From an uncultured Lachnospiraceae bacterium (lineage in GTDB: Bacteria > Bacillota > Clostridia > Lachnospirales > Lachnospiraceae), in contig CABUBX010000006.1 of assembly GCA_902489925.1 (NCBI GenBank), positions 1 through 47,653 on the forward strand: DNA of 47,653 nt, read 5' to 3'. Below the pieces are notes generated by a model. The model was not told where the DNA came from and searched no databases. It worked only from the letters and a program-made list of their open reading frames with translations. The translations under genes were made by a program, and so were the position numbers. Shown piece after piece: positions 34,366-43,295 of this stretch (position 1 is the stretch's first letter; every line of letters begins with the position of its first letter).

Positions 34366-34821
34366 TTATTCTACAGCCGCTTTAAATATCTCATAAAACT
34401 CAGGATAGCTTTTTTTAAGTGACAGCGGCTTATACTGTTTTGTCAAAAAGCAATGCTCGCTTGTGCCTGTACTGCACAGCACACCTGTCTCTTTATTGAC
34501 AATACTGTAGCGGCACTTCATCCGTATGCCGTTAAATTCCACAAGAGCTACATGAATACACACCGTTTCTGCAAATCGAATAGATACTTTATAATCACAA
34601 GATACACTTAAAACGGGAATAAATATCCCTGCTTCTTCCATCGCCTCATATGCAATTCCTATAGTTTCCATATAATAAAGACGGGCTTCTTCAAACCAGC
34701 GGATATAGTTTGAATGATGCACAATACCCATCTGGTCTGTCTCATAATAATTCGCCTTGCGCTCAAAAACAACTTCCTTAGGCACAATATCATTCATTGT
34801 TAATTCTACCAATGTCTTCAC
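34366..34821 (-). CDS. Hotdog-fold acyl-CoA thioesterase (YbgC/4HBT type)
   Basis: About 151 residues, a single hotdog domain with the catalytic segment YYETDQMGIVHHSNYIRWF, where Asp and the following His match 4-hydroxybenzoyl-CoA thioesterase/YbgC enzymes. Substrate probably short- or medium-chain acyl-CoA. The start is uncertain: the frame opens with GTG at 34821 very close to its possible RBS; TTG 34812 or ATG 34797 are alternatives, and the family usually begins about 10 residues before the catalytic motif. Promoter at 34843-34871, divergent from the ferritin-like gene. It is followed by the Fur-family gene. Confidence 0.85.
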   Translation of the reverse strand: MKTLVELTMNDIVPKEVVFERKANYYETDQMGIVHHSNYIRWFEEARLYYMETIGIAYEAMEEAGIFIPVLSVSCDYKVSIRFAETVCIHVALVEFNGIRMKCRYSIVNKETGVLCSTGTSEHCFLTKQYKPLSLKKSYPEFYEIFKAAVE

Positions 34822-34842
34822 ACCTTTCTCTTTTTAAAACCT

Positions 34843-34871
34843 ATTTTATCACAAATAAAAAAAAATGTCAT
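34843..34871 (-). promoter_or_regulatory. Promoter of the thioesterase-Fur unit
   Basis: Minus strand: -35 ATGACA (34871-34866), 17-base T-rich spacer, -10 TAAAAT (34848-34843). Its -35 shares base 34871 with the -35 of the opposite promoter, so the two are back to back. Confidence 0.6.
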
Positions 34872-34899
34872 TGTTTTGCCGGATTATGCATAGGATAAT
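34871..34899 (+). promoter_or_regulatory. Promoter of the ferritin-like gene
   Basis: -35 TTGTTT (34871-34876), 17-base spacer, -10 GATAAT (34894-34899); followed by AAGGAGG at 34913-34919. Confidence 0.55.
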
Positions 34900-34922
34900 A
34901 AAAAAACCATTAAGGAGGAGAT

Positions 34923-36257
34923 ATGATGTCCTTTAATCCCTTTGAAGAAAAACCGGTTCAAATTGATAAAACCTTTATGGACTGGTGTACACTAAGTCCG
35001 CGCCCTTATAACAAAGAAACAACCGACCCTTATACGAAAACACGTATTGTCTTAATGAATGGCACTGAATTTGAAGCCCAGTGGTTTTCAAGAAACTTTT
35101 CAAGACATTGCCCGGATAATGACTTGCGCCGTGAGCTGGCGCTTATTCGCCGTGTGGAACAGCAGCAGCAAAAACGTATTTCTGCCTTAAAGCCCCGCAA
35201 TGAAACCATATTAGAGCATACGATTACCTATGAACAGCTCGCTGTCGATTTGACGGCCGAGCTTGCAAAGCATGAAACCGACTGTCATGTGATTAATGCC
35301 TTAAATATTGCTCTGTTGGAAGATTTCGACCATCTCTACCGCTACAGCAATCTTCTAAATCTTGAATACGGTGTTTATCCTGAAAAGCTTGTGGGCGGTT
35401 ATACCGAAATCACACCGGGACGCCCTACAATCAGCGAGCACCGCTATCCGACAGACAGTATTTTTAAATATATCAGCAAAAACGCGTCACTTCAGACAAA
35501 ACTGAATATTAATATTATTACGGCCGCCGAGCAGCAGACAATGAACTACTATATGAACGTTGCCAACCTTTACGACAAATCCGATATCGGACGAAATCTC
35601 TATAAAGAAATCGCCATGATTGAGGAACAGCATGTCAGCGAATACGAGAGCCTTAAAGATACAAAAGTCACTTGGCTGGAAGATTTACTGATGCATGAGT
35701 ACACCGAATGTTATCTGTACTACTCCTGCTTTATGACAGAATGTGACGCCTATATTAAACAAATTTGGGAACAATGCCTGACACAGGAAATTGCTCATCT
35801 CCACAAGGCTGCAGAGCTGCTTTGCAAATATGAGCACAGAGAATGGCAGTCTGTTATCCCTAACGGTGCTTTCCCTGAAATTCTACGTCTCGGTCCAAAC
35901 ATCGACTATGTGCGCAGTGTGCTCGCCACGACTGTCGGCAACACCCAAAAAGGTGAATGTGTCGTGCCTCTTGGCCAGCTTTCCGATAATGATGTCTTTT
36001 TCTACTATCAAAATGTTGTAAATCATGACATCGAACAAGTCGCAAGTCACTGCATTATTGACAAATATATCAGTCAAAAAGGCGAGGATTACCGCTTTGA
36101 AACAGTACCTTCCCCTGTTTCACTGCTGCGTAGCCGCTGCTGTGACAACACAAGTCTCGGCAGAATTAAAGCCGACACACCGGCAGAATACAGTCAGTGC
36201 GGTACAACCGAAAATAATTGCGCCTGCAATCTGACAAAAGACTGCGGCTGCCGATAA
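34923..36257 (+). CDS. Uncharacterised ferritin-like protein with a cysteine-rich tail
   Basis: 444 residues, no signal peptide or TM helix. Not a named family that I recognise. Residues about 195-305 look like a four-helix ferritin-like bundle with a full candidate di-iron set: E203, E234/H237 (ExxH), E259 or E262, and E289/H292 (ExxH). An upstream helical part (about 95-145) has further acidic/His pairs (E133, D134, H137). The last 40 residues hold seven cysteines (406, 407, 426, 433, 435, 441, 443), ending CGCR. An oxidative-stress, manganese/iron or spore-coat-like role could fit; none is shown. ATG 34923 and ATG 34926 both follow AAGGAGG. It is a single-gene unit, divergent from the thioesterase-Fur unit. 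Confidence 0.7.
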   Translation: MMSFNPFEEKPVQIDKTFMDWCTLSPRPYNKETTDPYTKTRIVLMNGTEFEAQWFSRNFSRHCPDNDLRRELALIRRVEQQQQKRISALKPRNETILEHTITYEQLAVDLTAELAKHETDCHVINALNIALLEDFDHLYRYSNLLNLEYGVYPEKLVGGYTEITPGRPTISEHRYPTDSIFKYISKNASLQTKLNINIITAAEQQTMNYYMNVANLYDKSDIGRNLYKEIAMIEEQHVSEYESLKDTKVTWLEDLLMHEYTECYLYYSCFMTECDAYIKQIWEQCLTQEIAHLHKAAELLCKYEHREWQSVIPNGAFPEILRLGPNIDYVRSVLATTVGNTQKGECVVPLGQLSDNDVFFYYQNVVNHDIEQVASHCIIDKYISQKGEDYRFETVPSPVSLLRSRCCDNTSLGRIKADTPAEYSQCGTTENNCACNLTKDCGCR

Positions 36258-36260
36258 AAC

Positions 36261-36303
36261 AAACCTCCAATCCGGTAAAGTAAATTTTCCGGTTTGGAGG
36301 TTT
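36261..36303. terminator. Bidirectional terminator
   Basis: AAACCTCCAA-t-CCGG pairs with CCGG-t-TTGGAGGTTT across a 13-base loop, one mismatch. It lies between the convergent ferritin-like and amidohydrolase genes. Confidence 0.9.
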
Positions 36304-36315
36304 TCCAAATCATTT

Positions 36316-37470
36316 CTAAATTATCTGCTCACCTTCGATGTATACCGCGCACACTTTAGTCTCGGATTTCATAATGTCCCCATCGGTTATTACAATGTCC
36401 GCATCCTTTCCTGCCTCAAGGCTTCCGACTCTGTCCTGTATTCCGAGGTGCTTTGCAGGATTGATTGTAATTGCCTTTAAGGCATCAAACGCATCCATGC
36501 CGGCTTTGACAGCCAAGCCTGCACAAAGCGGCAGGTACTGCTGAGGAATAACCGGAGAATCTGTAATGATTGACACCTGACAGCCGGCATTTGCCAAAAT
36601 TCCCGCCGTTTCAAAGCTCTTTTCCCGAAGCTCTACTTTTGTCGCATGGCCAAAGGATGGGCCGACAGCTAAAGGATAATTTTCTTTTGCAAGCGCATCC
36701 ACGATTAAATGTCCCTCGGTGCAATGCTCTAAAGTTAATTTCAGATTAAACTCTTTTGCAATGCGAATCGCTGTAAACATATCATCGGCTCTGTGGGCAT
36801 GGGCTTTTAGCGGCATCTCGCCTTTAAGCACCGGAATTAAAGCCTCAAGCTTCATATCAAAAGCCGGTTTTTTCAGAGCCTCAGCCCCTGCTGCCTCTTT
36901 TCTTTCCATATAGTCCTTTGCCTTAAACAGCATCTCGCGAAGCTTTGACGCTGTTGACATTCTCGCATAATTATTTTTATCCTTATAGCACCGCTTTGGA
37001 TTTTCACCAAAGGCACACTTCATCGCCACAGGGTTTTTGACAACCATATCATCCACGCGCTTACCGACAGTTTTAACAGCCACAAAAGTACCGCCGAGCA
37101 CATTGGCACTTCCCGGGCCTGTTGCCGTGCACGTAATTCCCGCCTCTCTTGCAAGCGCAAATGTCTCATCCATCGGATTTAAACTGTCAATCCCGCGAAG
37201 CTGCGGTGAAATAATATCGTTCATTTCATTATAATCCTGACCTTCAAAACCGATGCCGTAACCGTCAAGGCCGATATGGCAGTGAGCCTCCACAAGCCCC
37301 GGATACACATTTTTACCCGAAGCATCTATCACCTCCGCTGCCAAACCGTCCGCGTAATCTTCCCCTGCCTTCACAACCGCAGCGATTTTTCCGTCTTTCA
37401 CATAGACGGCTCCGATATACGGCTCTTTTGTGACTGCATCATAAATCATTCCGTTTTTAATACAAAGCAT
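36316..37470 (-). CDS. Metal-dependent amidohydrolase
   Basis: 384 residues of the amidohydrolase superfamily (imidazolonepropionase/dihydroorotase-like). Composite N- and C-terminal beta domain, then the barrel with VEAHCHIGLDGYG (first metal site), KAHAHRADDM and TLEHCTEGH (metal histidines) and ITDSPVIPQQ with the catalytic Asp. The C-terminal LGIQDRVGSLEAGKDADIVI is typical. The native substrate is unknown. It lies 20 bases after the P-ATPase stop and may share that transcript. A terminator follows at 36261-36303. Confidence 0.85.
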   Translation of the reverse strand: MLCIKNGMIYDAVTKEPYIGAVYVKDGKIAAVVKAGEDYADGLAAEVIDASGKNVYPGLVEAHCHIGLDGYGIGFEGQDYNEMNDIISPQLRGIDSLNPMDETFALAREAGITCTATGPGSANVLGGTFVAVKTVGKRVDDMVVKNPVAMKCAFGENPKRCYKDKNNYARMSTASKLREMLFKAKDYMERKEAAGAEALKKPAFDMKLEALIPVLKGEMPLKAHAHRADDMFTAIRIAKEFNLKLTLEHCTEGHLIVDALAKENYPLAVGPSFGHATKVELREKSFETAGILANAGCQVSIITDSPVIPQQYLPLCAGLAVKAGMDAFDALKAITINPAKHLGIQDRVGSLEAGKDADIVITDGDIMKSETKVCAVYIEGEQII

Positions 37471-37490
37471 CTTTCAATCCTCCTCATCGC

Positions 37491-40214
37491 TTATGTATCC
37501 ATATTATCACTTTCCCGCATCAAAGTAAAGCGTCCCGTCATTTTATTCACCGCCCCTGTTAAAAGCTCATGGGCAACAAGCGGCAAGACACTTAAAATAA
37601 GCAAACTCCCCCATTCCTTCACAGAGAGGCAGACTGTCCCAAAAATCTTCACAAGATACGGAATCTCTGTCACTGCCAGCTGCAATACAAAACCTGATGC
37701 AAGGGCAAAAAGCATCATTCCGCTCTTTTTCCATCCCATTTTAAAAACAGATATTTGTGCATTTCTCATTCCAACCGCATGAAAAAGCTGGGATATTCCA
37801 AGCACCGTGAAGGCATAGGTCTGCGCCCTAAAAAGAACCTCCGTCCCACCAAGCACCGCACTTATATTTTGTATCGTCACCGGCAGCTGCGCGCTGCGCA
37901 AGACGTCATACGGCACCTTAAAAAATGCCGTGAGACTGATGAGTGCAATAAGAATACCGTAAAAGCATGTTAAAAACAGCCCGCCTTCGGCAAAAAGACT
38001 TTCCTTTAACGGGCGCGGCGGATGCGACATCATACTTTTCACGTCGTTTTTATCAATACCAAGTGCCAGTGCCGGCAATGAATCTGTAATCAGATTAATC
38101 CACAAAATATGACTTGCTTTAAGCGGTGAGGCAAGCCCTAAGACAATGGCCGTAAACATTGTCATAATTTCCCCGAAATTGGAGGATAACAGAAAAATGA
38201 CAGATTTTTTTATATTGGCATAAATACCGCGGCCTTCCTCGATTGCTTTTTCAATGGTCGAAAACCTGTCATCGGCGAGAATCATATCGGCAGCACTTCG
38301 CGCCGTATCTGTCCCGTTTTTTCCCATGGCAATACCGATATCGGCAGCTTTTAGAGACGGCGCATCATTGACACCGTCGCCGGTCATGGCAACAACTTCA
38401 CCGTTGGCTTTATACGCCCTGACAATCCGCATCTTATGCTCGGGCGTCACACGGGCAAATACCGTTTTTGTCTTTACTATTTTTTGAAGACCGGCATCGT
38501 CGACCGCATCAATCTGCGCGCCGCTCATACATTCTTCTTTATTTTTGGCAATCCCAAGCTTTTGGGCAATTGCAAAGGCTGTATCCATATAATCTCCGGT
38601 AATCATTACAGTTTTAATACCTGCATGGGCAAAAGCGGCAACGGAAGCCTTCGCCTCCGGTCTTGCCTCATCCGCCATCCCCGCCATACCGATAAAAATC
38701 AGGTCATCTTCTATCATCGCCTTTGCATCGCCTTTTATCGCACCTTTTTTTAAGGATGCTCTGTCCATCCGCATCGTCAGCGCCAGCACACGAAGTGCCC
38801 CCCTGCTCATTGTTCTTAACGCATTTTCAATATGCTGACGATGAACGGCAGTCATCGGTACAGCTGTACCATGAATAAGTACATGGCTGCACCGGGCGAG
38901 CAGTACATCCGGCGAGCCTTTTGTAAACTGTATCGTCCGGCTGCCGTTTTTGTGCAGCGTCGTCATCATTTTCCGTGCAGAATCAAAGGGTAGCTCATCA
39001 ATTCTCGGATAATCCTTCAAAAATTCTTCTGCGTCATAGCCTGCCGATACTGCCATATTTAAAAGGGCGGTTTCTGTCGAATCACCAAAAACATCCCCGT
39101 CTTTTACGAAACGGGCATCATTGCAAAGACAAAAGCCCTGAACAAAAAGTGTGTCGTCAAGCTGGCTGACTGGCATAAGACGCATATCCGAATAGCATGT
39201 TGTCACAGTCATCCTATTTGCCGTCAATGTCCCTGTTTTATCCGAACATACAACACTGACACAGCCAAGCGTTTCGACACAGGGCAGACGTCTTATAATC
39301 GTGTTGACCTGAACCATGCGTGAGACACTGAGCGCCAATACAATCGTCACGACCGCCGGCAGCCCCTCCGGCACGGCAGCCACAGCAAGAGAAATGGCAG
39401 TAATCAGCATTTCCGGAATATTTCTATGCTGGAGAACAGCAATAAAAAAGAGTGCCGCACATAAAAAAACGGCTGCCCCACTCAGTATTTTCCCGAGCTG
39501 ACCAAGCCGCTTTTGTAAAGGCGTCATTTCATTGCCTGTTTGATGAAGCATTCCCGCAATTTTTCCGATTTCTGTTTTCATTCCTGTGGCAGTGACAATG
39601 CCGATTCCCCGTCCGTTTGTAATATTAGTTGACATAAATGCCATATTCTTGCAGTCTCCGGAAGAAAGCGGCTTTAAAGCCGTAAAGTCCGCTTCCTTTA
39701 CTGCGGTCATGGATTCTCCGGTCAGTGCTGACTCGTCAGCCCGAAGTCCTGCCGTTTTGACAAGACGAAGGTCTGCCGGAACAATCCGTCCCGCCTCCAA
39801 GATAACAATATCACCCTCCGTCAGACAGGAGGCCGGCACTGTCTTTACGCTGCCATCGCGTATCACATCCGCTGTCGGCGCGCTTAGCCGCTTTAAGGCT
39901 TCCATCGCACGAAGGGCTTTCCCCTCCTGAATCACACCCGCTGCCGTATTAATGGCAATCACAATGAAAATAATTGCCATATCACCAAATTCTTTTAAAA
40001 GCATGGATACTGCCGCAGCCACAAACAGCACAAAAATCAACGGCTCATTCAGCTGCTCTAAAATCATCGTCAACAGATGCTTTGGCTTTTCTTTGGCAAG
40101 CACATTCTCCCCGTTTTCTTTAAGACGGCGATTGGCCTCTGCCGAAGAAAGTCCTGAAGCTATATTTGTATCCAGCTGTTTTTCCGTTTCCATAATTGTT
40201 TTAACTTCAAACAT
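37491..40214 (-). CDS. Calcium-type P2 P-type ATPase
   Basis: 907 residues with the full P-ATPase set: N-terminal cation ATPase domain, TGES of the actuator domain (LTGESMTAVK), phosphorylation motif CSDKTGTLTANRM, nucleotide domain KGSPDVLL, and hinge TGDGVNDAPSLKAAD. The membrane ion-site motifs match SERCA/PMCA pumps: PEGLP in M4, SSNFGEIMTMF in M5 and NLITDSLPALALG in M6, so Ca2+ is the likely cargo, exported from the cell. The start ATG 40214 has GGAGG upstream. It follows ysxC by 70 bases and precedes the amidohydrolase. Confidence 0.93.
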   Translation of the reverse strand: MFEVKTIMETEKQLDTNIASGLSSAEANRRLKENGENVLAKEKPKHLLTMILEQLNEPLIFVLFVAAAVSMLLKEFGDMAIIFIVIAINTAAGVIQEGKALRAMEALKRLSAPTADVIRDGSVKTVPASCLTEGDIVILEAGRIVPADLRLVKTAGLRADESALTGESMTAVKEADFTALKPLSSGDCKNMAFMSTNITNGRGIGIVTATGMKTEIGKIAGMLHQTGNEMTPLQKRLGQLGKILSGAAVFLCAALFFIAVLQHRNIPEMLITAISLAVAAVPEGLPAVVTIVLALSVSRMVQVNTIIRRLPCVETLGCVSVVCSDKTGTLTANRMTVTTCYSDMRLMPVSQLDDTLFVQGFCLCNDARFVKDGDVFGDSTETALLNMAVSAGYDAEEFLKDYPRIDELPFDSARKMMTTLHKNGSRTIQFTKGSPDVLLARCSHVLIHGTAVPMTAVHRQHIENALRTMSRGALRVLALTMRMDRASLKKGAIKGDAKAMIEDDLIFIGMAGMADEARPEAKASVAAFAHAGIKTVMITGDYMDTAFAIAQKLGIAKNKEECMSGAQIDAVDDAGLQKIVKTKTVFARVTPEHKMRIVRAYKANGEVVAMTGDGVNDAPSLKAADIGIAMGKNGTDTARSAADMILADDRFSTIEKAIEEGRGIYANIKKSVIFLLSSNFGEIMTMFTAIVLGLASPLKASHILWINLITDSLPALALGIDKNDVKSMMSHPPRPLKESLFAEGGLFLTCFYGILIALISLTAFFKVPYDVLRSAQLPVTIQNISAVLGGTEVLFRAQTYAFTVLGISQLFHAVGMRNAQISVFKMGWKKSGMMLFALASGFVLQLAVTEIPYLVKIFGTVCLSVKEWGSLLILSVLPLVAHELLTGAVNKMTGRFTLMRESDNMDT

Positions 40215-40284
40215 GCCCGTCCTCCTTCCTTTACATCAATCTATGGGGACAATGCATGCTTTAGAACCGAAAAAACTTGTATTC

Positions 40285-40893
40285 TTATTCTTCCTCGTCC
40301 GACGCCTCATTCAGAGCATAAGTTTCGATGAGCGCCCATATTTCATCGCGCCCTTCTTTTGTCTGAGCTGAAAATGGAACAATCGGTGTTCCCTCTGCTA
40401 CATCAAGGGTTGTTTTTATCATTTTGATATGCTTTGCAAGCTGGCTTCGATTGATTTTATCCTTCTTTGTCGCAATAATAATCGGATAAAAGCCATTTTG
40501 CACAATCCAGTCATACATCTGCACATCATTGGCTGACGGTTCATGGCGGATATCAATAAGAAGAAAGACAAGGCGAAGCTGCATTGAGCTTCTCAAATAA
40601 CGCTCAATCATCTTTCCCCATTTCGCTTTGATTTCCTTAGAAACTTTCGCGTAGCCATAGCCCGGCAAATCGACAAAATAAAGTTCTTCATTGATATTAT
40701 AGAAGTTAATTGTCTGTGTTTTTCCCGGCTGGGATGATGTTCTTGCCAAAGATTTACGATTCATCAGCGCATTAATCAATGACGATTTTCCAACATTGGA
40801 TTTTCCGGCAAAGGCAACCTCCGGAAGTGTATTTTCCGGAAGCTTACTCGTAATACCGCAAACTGTTTCCAAGCTTACATTTTTAATAATCAT
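40285..40893 (-). CDS. ysxC: Ribosome biogenesis GTPase YsxC/EngB
   Basis: A 202-residue small GTPase needed for late 50S assembly. G1 GKSNVGKSSL (30-39), G3 DLPGYGYAKVS, G4 TKKDK and the segment RTSSQPGKTQTINFYN are diagnostic. The ATG overlaps the lon stop codon by four bases (ATGA), the classical lon-ysxC arrangement of Firmicutes. The C-terminus is acidic (DEASDEEE). Confidence 0.96.
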   Translation of the reverse strand: MIIKNVSLETVCGITSKLPENTLPEVAFAGKSNVGKSSLINALMNRKSLARTSSQPGKTQTINFYNINEELYFVDLPGYGYAKVSKEIKAKWGKMIERYLRSSMQLRLVFLLIDIRHEPSANDVQMYDWIVQNGFYPIIIATKKDKINRSQLAKHIKMIKTTLDVAEGTPIVPFSAQTKEGRDEIWALIETYALNEASDEEE

Positions 40894-43217
40894 GCCTTAT
40901 CCTCCCCATGTACAAGCGCCGTCTCAAGCACCTCGTCCATCGTCCTTGCAAACACAATCTCCATGCCTCCGCTGATTTCCTTGTCAAGCTCGGCAATATC
41001 ACTTTCATTTTTTGCAGGAACAACGACCGTCTTAATACCTGCCATCTTTGCCGCAAGTATTTTTTCTTTAAGTCCGCCGATTGGCAGGACACGGCCGCGC
41101 AGTGTAATTTCACCGGTCATTGCCACATCTGCACGCACCGGTATTTCCGTAAGCGCAGAAATCATCGCTGTTGCCATCGTAATACCTGCAGACGGACCGT
41201 CCTTTGGCACAGCCCCCTCCGGAATATGAATATGAATATCATGCTTTTCAAAATACTCCGCATCAATGTCATATTTGGAAATCATCGAACGGACATAGCT
41301 GATGCCTGCCATCGCTGATTCCTTCATCACATCGCCAAGCTGCCCGGTTAATTCAAGCTTTCCCTTACCGGAAAGTACATTGACCTCAATGGACAGCGTG
41401 TCGCCGCCGACGCTTGTCCATGCCAAACCTCTGACAATACCAATCTCAGGCGCTGTATTTGCCATATCAAATTCATATTTTGGCTTTCCGAGATATTTTT
41501 CAATATTTTTATCTGTAATCTTAATCGTCTTTACATTGCTTTTAGATAAAATATTTTTCGCTGCCTTTCGGCAAAGCTCACCGAGGCGGCGCTCTAAGTT
41601 ACGAACACCGGCTTCTCTCGTATAATGAAGAATAAGCTTCTCAAGAGCTTTATCGCTGATTGCAAACTGCCCCGGCTTTAAACCGTTTCTTTCAATCTGC
41701 TTCGGCAAAAGATGTTCTTTAGCAATATGCATCTTTTCATTTTCCGTGTAGCTGTTAATCTCAATCAATTCCATACGGTCAAGCAGCGGTCTTGGAATCG
41801 TTGACACAGAGTTTGCCGTCGCAATAAAGAGGACTTCCGATAAATCAATCGGAATTTCAATATAATTGTCACGGAATTTATTATTCTGCTCTCCATCGAG
41901 CACTTCGAGCAGCGCCGCAAAAGGGTCGCCCTTATAATCCGCACCGATTTTATCAACCTCATCAAGCAGCATCACCGGATTTTTCACCTTAGCCTGACGC
42001 AGGGCATTGGCAATGCGTCCCGGCATCGCACCGAGATAAGTCTTTCTGTGGCCTCGAATTTCAGCTTCATCATGCACACCGCCAAGGCTGATTCGCACAT
42101 AAGCTTTATCAAGTGCCCTTGCAACCGAGCGGGCAACAGAAGTCTTACCTGTTCCCGGAGGGCCTACAAGACAGAGAATCGGCGCATCCCCCTTCTTTGT
42201 CAGAAGCCTTACGGCAAGATACTCTATAATTCTTTCCTTAACCTTCAAAAGTCCGTAGTGGTCTTCCCGTAAAACCTTTTCCGCACGGCGGATATCTTCA
42301 TTATCCTTGCCCATCTTATCCCAAGGCATCTCAAGCACAGTCTCGATATAACTCCGAATCATGCCACTTTCGGATGAAAAATTGCCGGCTGCCCGAAAAC
42401 GCTGAATTTCTTTTTTGATTTTCTCTTTCACTGACGGTTCAGCCTTCAGATGTTTTAACTTTTCTTCAAAATCATCGGCATCTGTCGCGGAACCGGAATC
42501 ACCCAATTCTTCGCGAATCACCTTCAGCTGCTCACGCAAAATATATTCCTTCTGATTCTTATCAACCGCCGCTTTAACCTTTTCCTGAATATCTCTTGTT
42601 ATTTTGATAATCTCCGCCTCGTTGCCCATAAAAACGACAAGCTCGTCATACCGTTCTCTGATATTCACAGCCTCAAGAAACTTCTGGCGCTGAACATAAT
42701 CCATCGGCAAATCATTGCAGAGCTGATTAATCAGCTTATAAATATCCGTTGTCTCTAAAAACTGCTTTAACAAATCTTTGCTGAGACGGCTTTGGGAATA
42801 GACGGCCTCAATTTTTTCGTGAAGATAACGCACCATGGCTTCTTCCTCAAACATATCAAGGCTGTGCTCATCGTCATAAATCGTCACTTCCGCCTCCATA
42901 TAAGGCTTTTCCTTAACTAAATCATCAATGTGCGCACGAAATTTGCCTTCCACAAGAACTCTAATCATGTTTTTAGGCATCTTAGCCATCTGTTTTACCC
43001 TGGCAACAGTACCAATTGTATATAAATCCTCCCGCTGAGGATTTTCCACATTCGAATCAAGCTGAGTGACAAGCAGCACATTCTGTTCGGCGAGCATTGC
43101 CGCCTCAAGCGCTGCAATCGAAGACGGACGGTTCACATCGAAATGCAAAATCATATCCGGCAGCACAGTCAGCCCCCGCAATGCAAGCACAGGTAATGTG
43201 TAGTTAATTTCTCCCAT
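40890..43217 (-). CDS. lon: ATP-dependent protease Lon
   Basis: 775 residues from ATG 43217 (MGEINYTLPVLALRGL), with AAGGAGG 8 bases upstream; a frame extension to 43241 overlaps the RBS and is rejected. LonA order: N-terminal substrate-binding LAN domain, AAA+ with Walker A GPPGTGKTSVARSVA and Walker B PVMLLDEVDKIG, and the protease domain with the catalytic Ser in PKDGPSAGITMA and Lys in GGLKEKILAAKMAGI. It degrades damaged and regulatory proteins in the cytosol. It sits between clpX and ysxC. Confidence 0.97.
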   Translation of the reverse strand: MGEINYTLPVLALRGLTVLPDMILHFDVNRPSSIAALEAAMLAEQNVLLVTQLDSNVENPQREDLYTIGTVARVKQMAKMPKNMIRVLVEGKFRAHIDDLVKEKPYMEAEVTIYDDEHSLDMFEEEAMVRYLHEKIEAVYSQSRLSKDLLKQFLETTDIYKLINQLCNDLPMDYVQRQKFLEAVNIRERYDELVVFMGNEAEIIKITRDIQEKVKAAVDKNQKEYILREQLKVIREELGDSGSATDADDFEEKLKHLKAEPSVKEKIKKEIQRFRAAGNFSSESGMIRSYIETVLEMPWDKMGKDNEDIRRAEKVLREDHYGLLKVKERIIEYLAVRLLTKKGDAPILCLVGPPGTGKTSVARSVARALDKAYVRISLGGVHDEAEIRGHRKTYLGAMPGRIANALRQAKVKNPVMLLDEVDKIGADYKGDPFAALLEVLDGEQNNKFRDNYIEIPIDLSEVLFIATANSVSTIPRPLLDRMELIEINSYTENEKMHIAKEHLLPKQIERNGLKPGQFAISDKALEKLILHYTREAGVRNLERRLGELCRKAAKNILSKSNVKTIKITDKNIEKYLGKPKYEFDMANTAPEIGIVRGLAWTSVGGDTLSIEVNVLSGKGKLELTGQLGDVMKESAMAGISYVRSMISKYDIDAEYFEKHDIHIHIPEGAVPKDGPSAGITMATAMISALTEIPVRADVAMTGEITLRGRVLPIGGLKEKILAAKMAGIKTVVVPAKNESDIAELDKEISGGMEIVFARTMDEVLETALVHGEDKA

Positions 43218-43257
43218 CTGCAATCCTCCTTTGTAAAACAAAATATATGAATCAAAA

Positions 43258-43286
43258 TGGGGACACGCGAAAGCTCGGCATCCCCA
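43258..43286 (-). terminator. Weak hairpin between clpX and lon
   Basis: TGGGGA / TCCCCA (6 bp) with a 17-base partly paired loop, followed on the minus strand by TTTTGAT. It may partly terminate clpX transcripts before lon. Confidence 0.35.
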
Positions 43287-43295
43287 TATATGTCT

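Noticed and set aside
43218..43295. Heat-shock operator (CIRCE or CtsR box) before lon
   Set aside because: No matching inverted or direct repeat is present; only a weak GC hairpin is seen.
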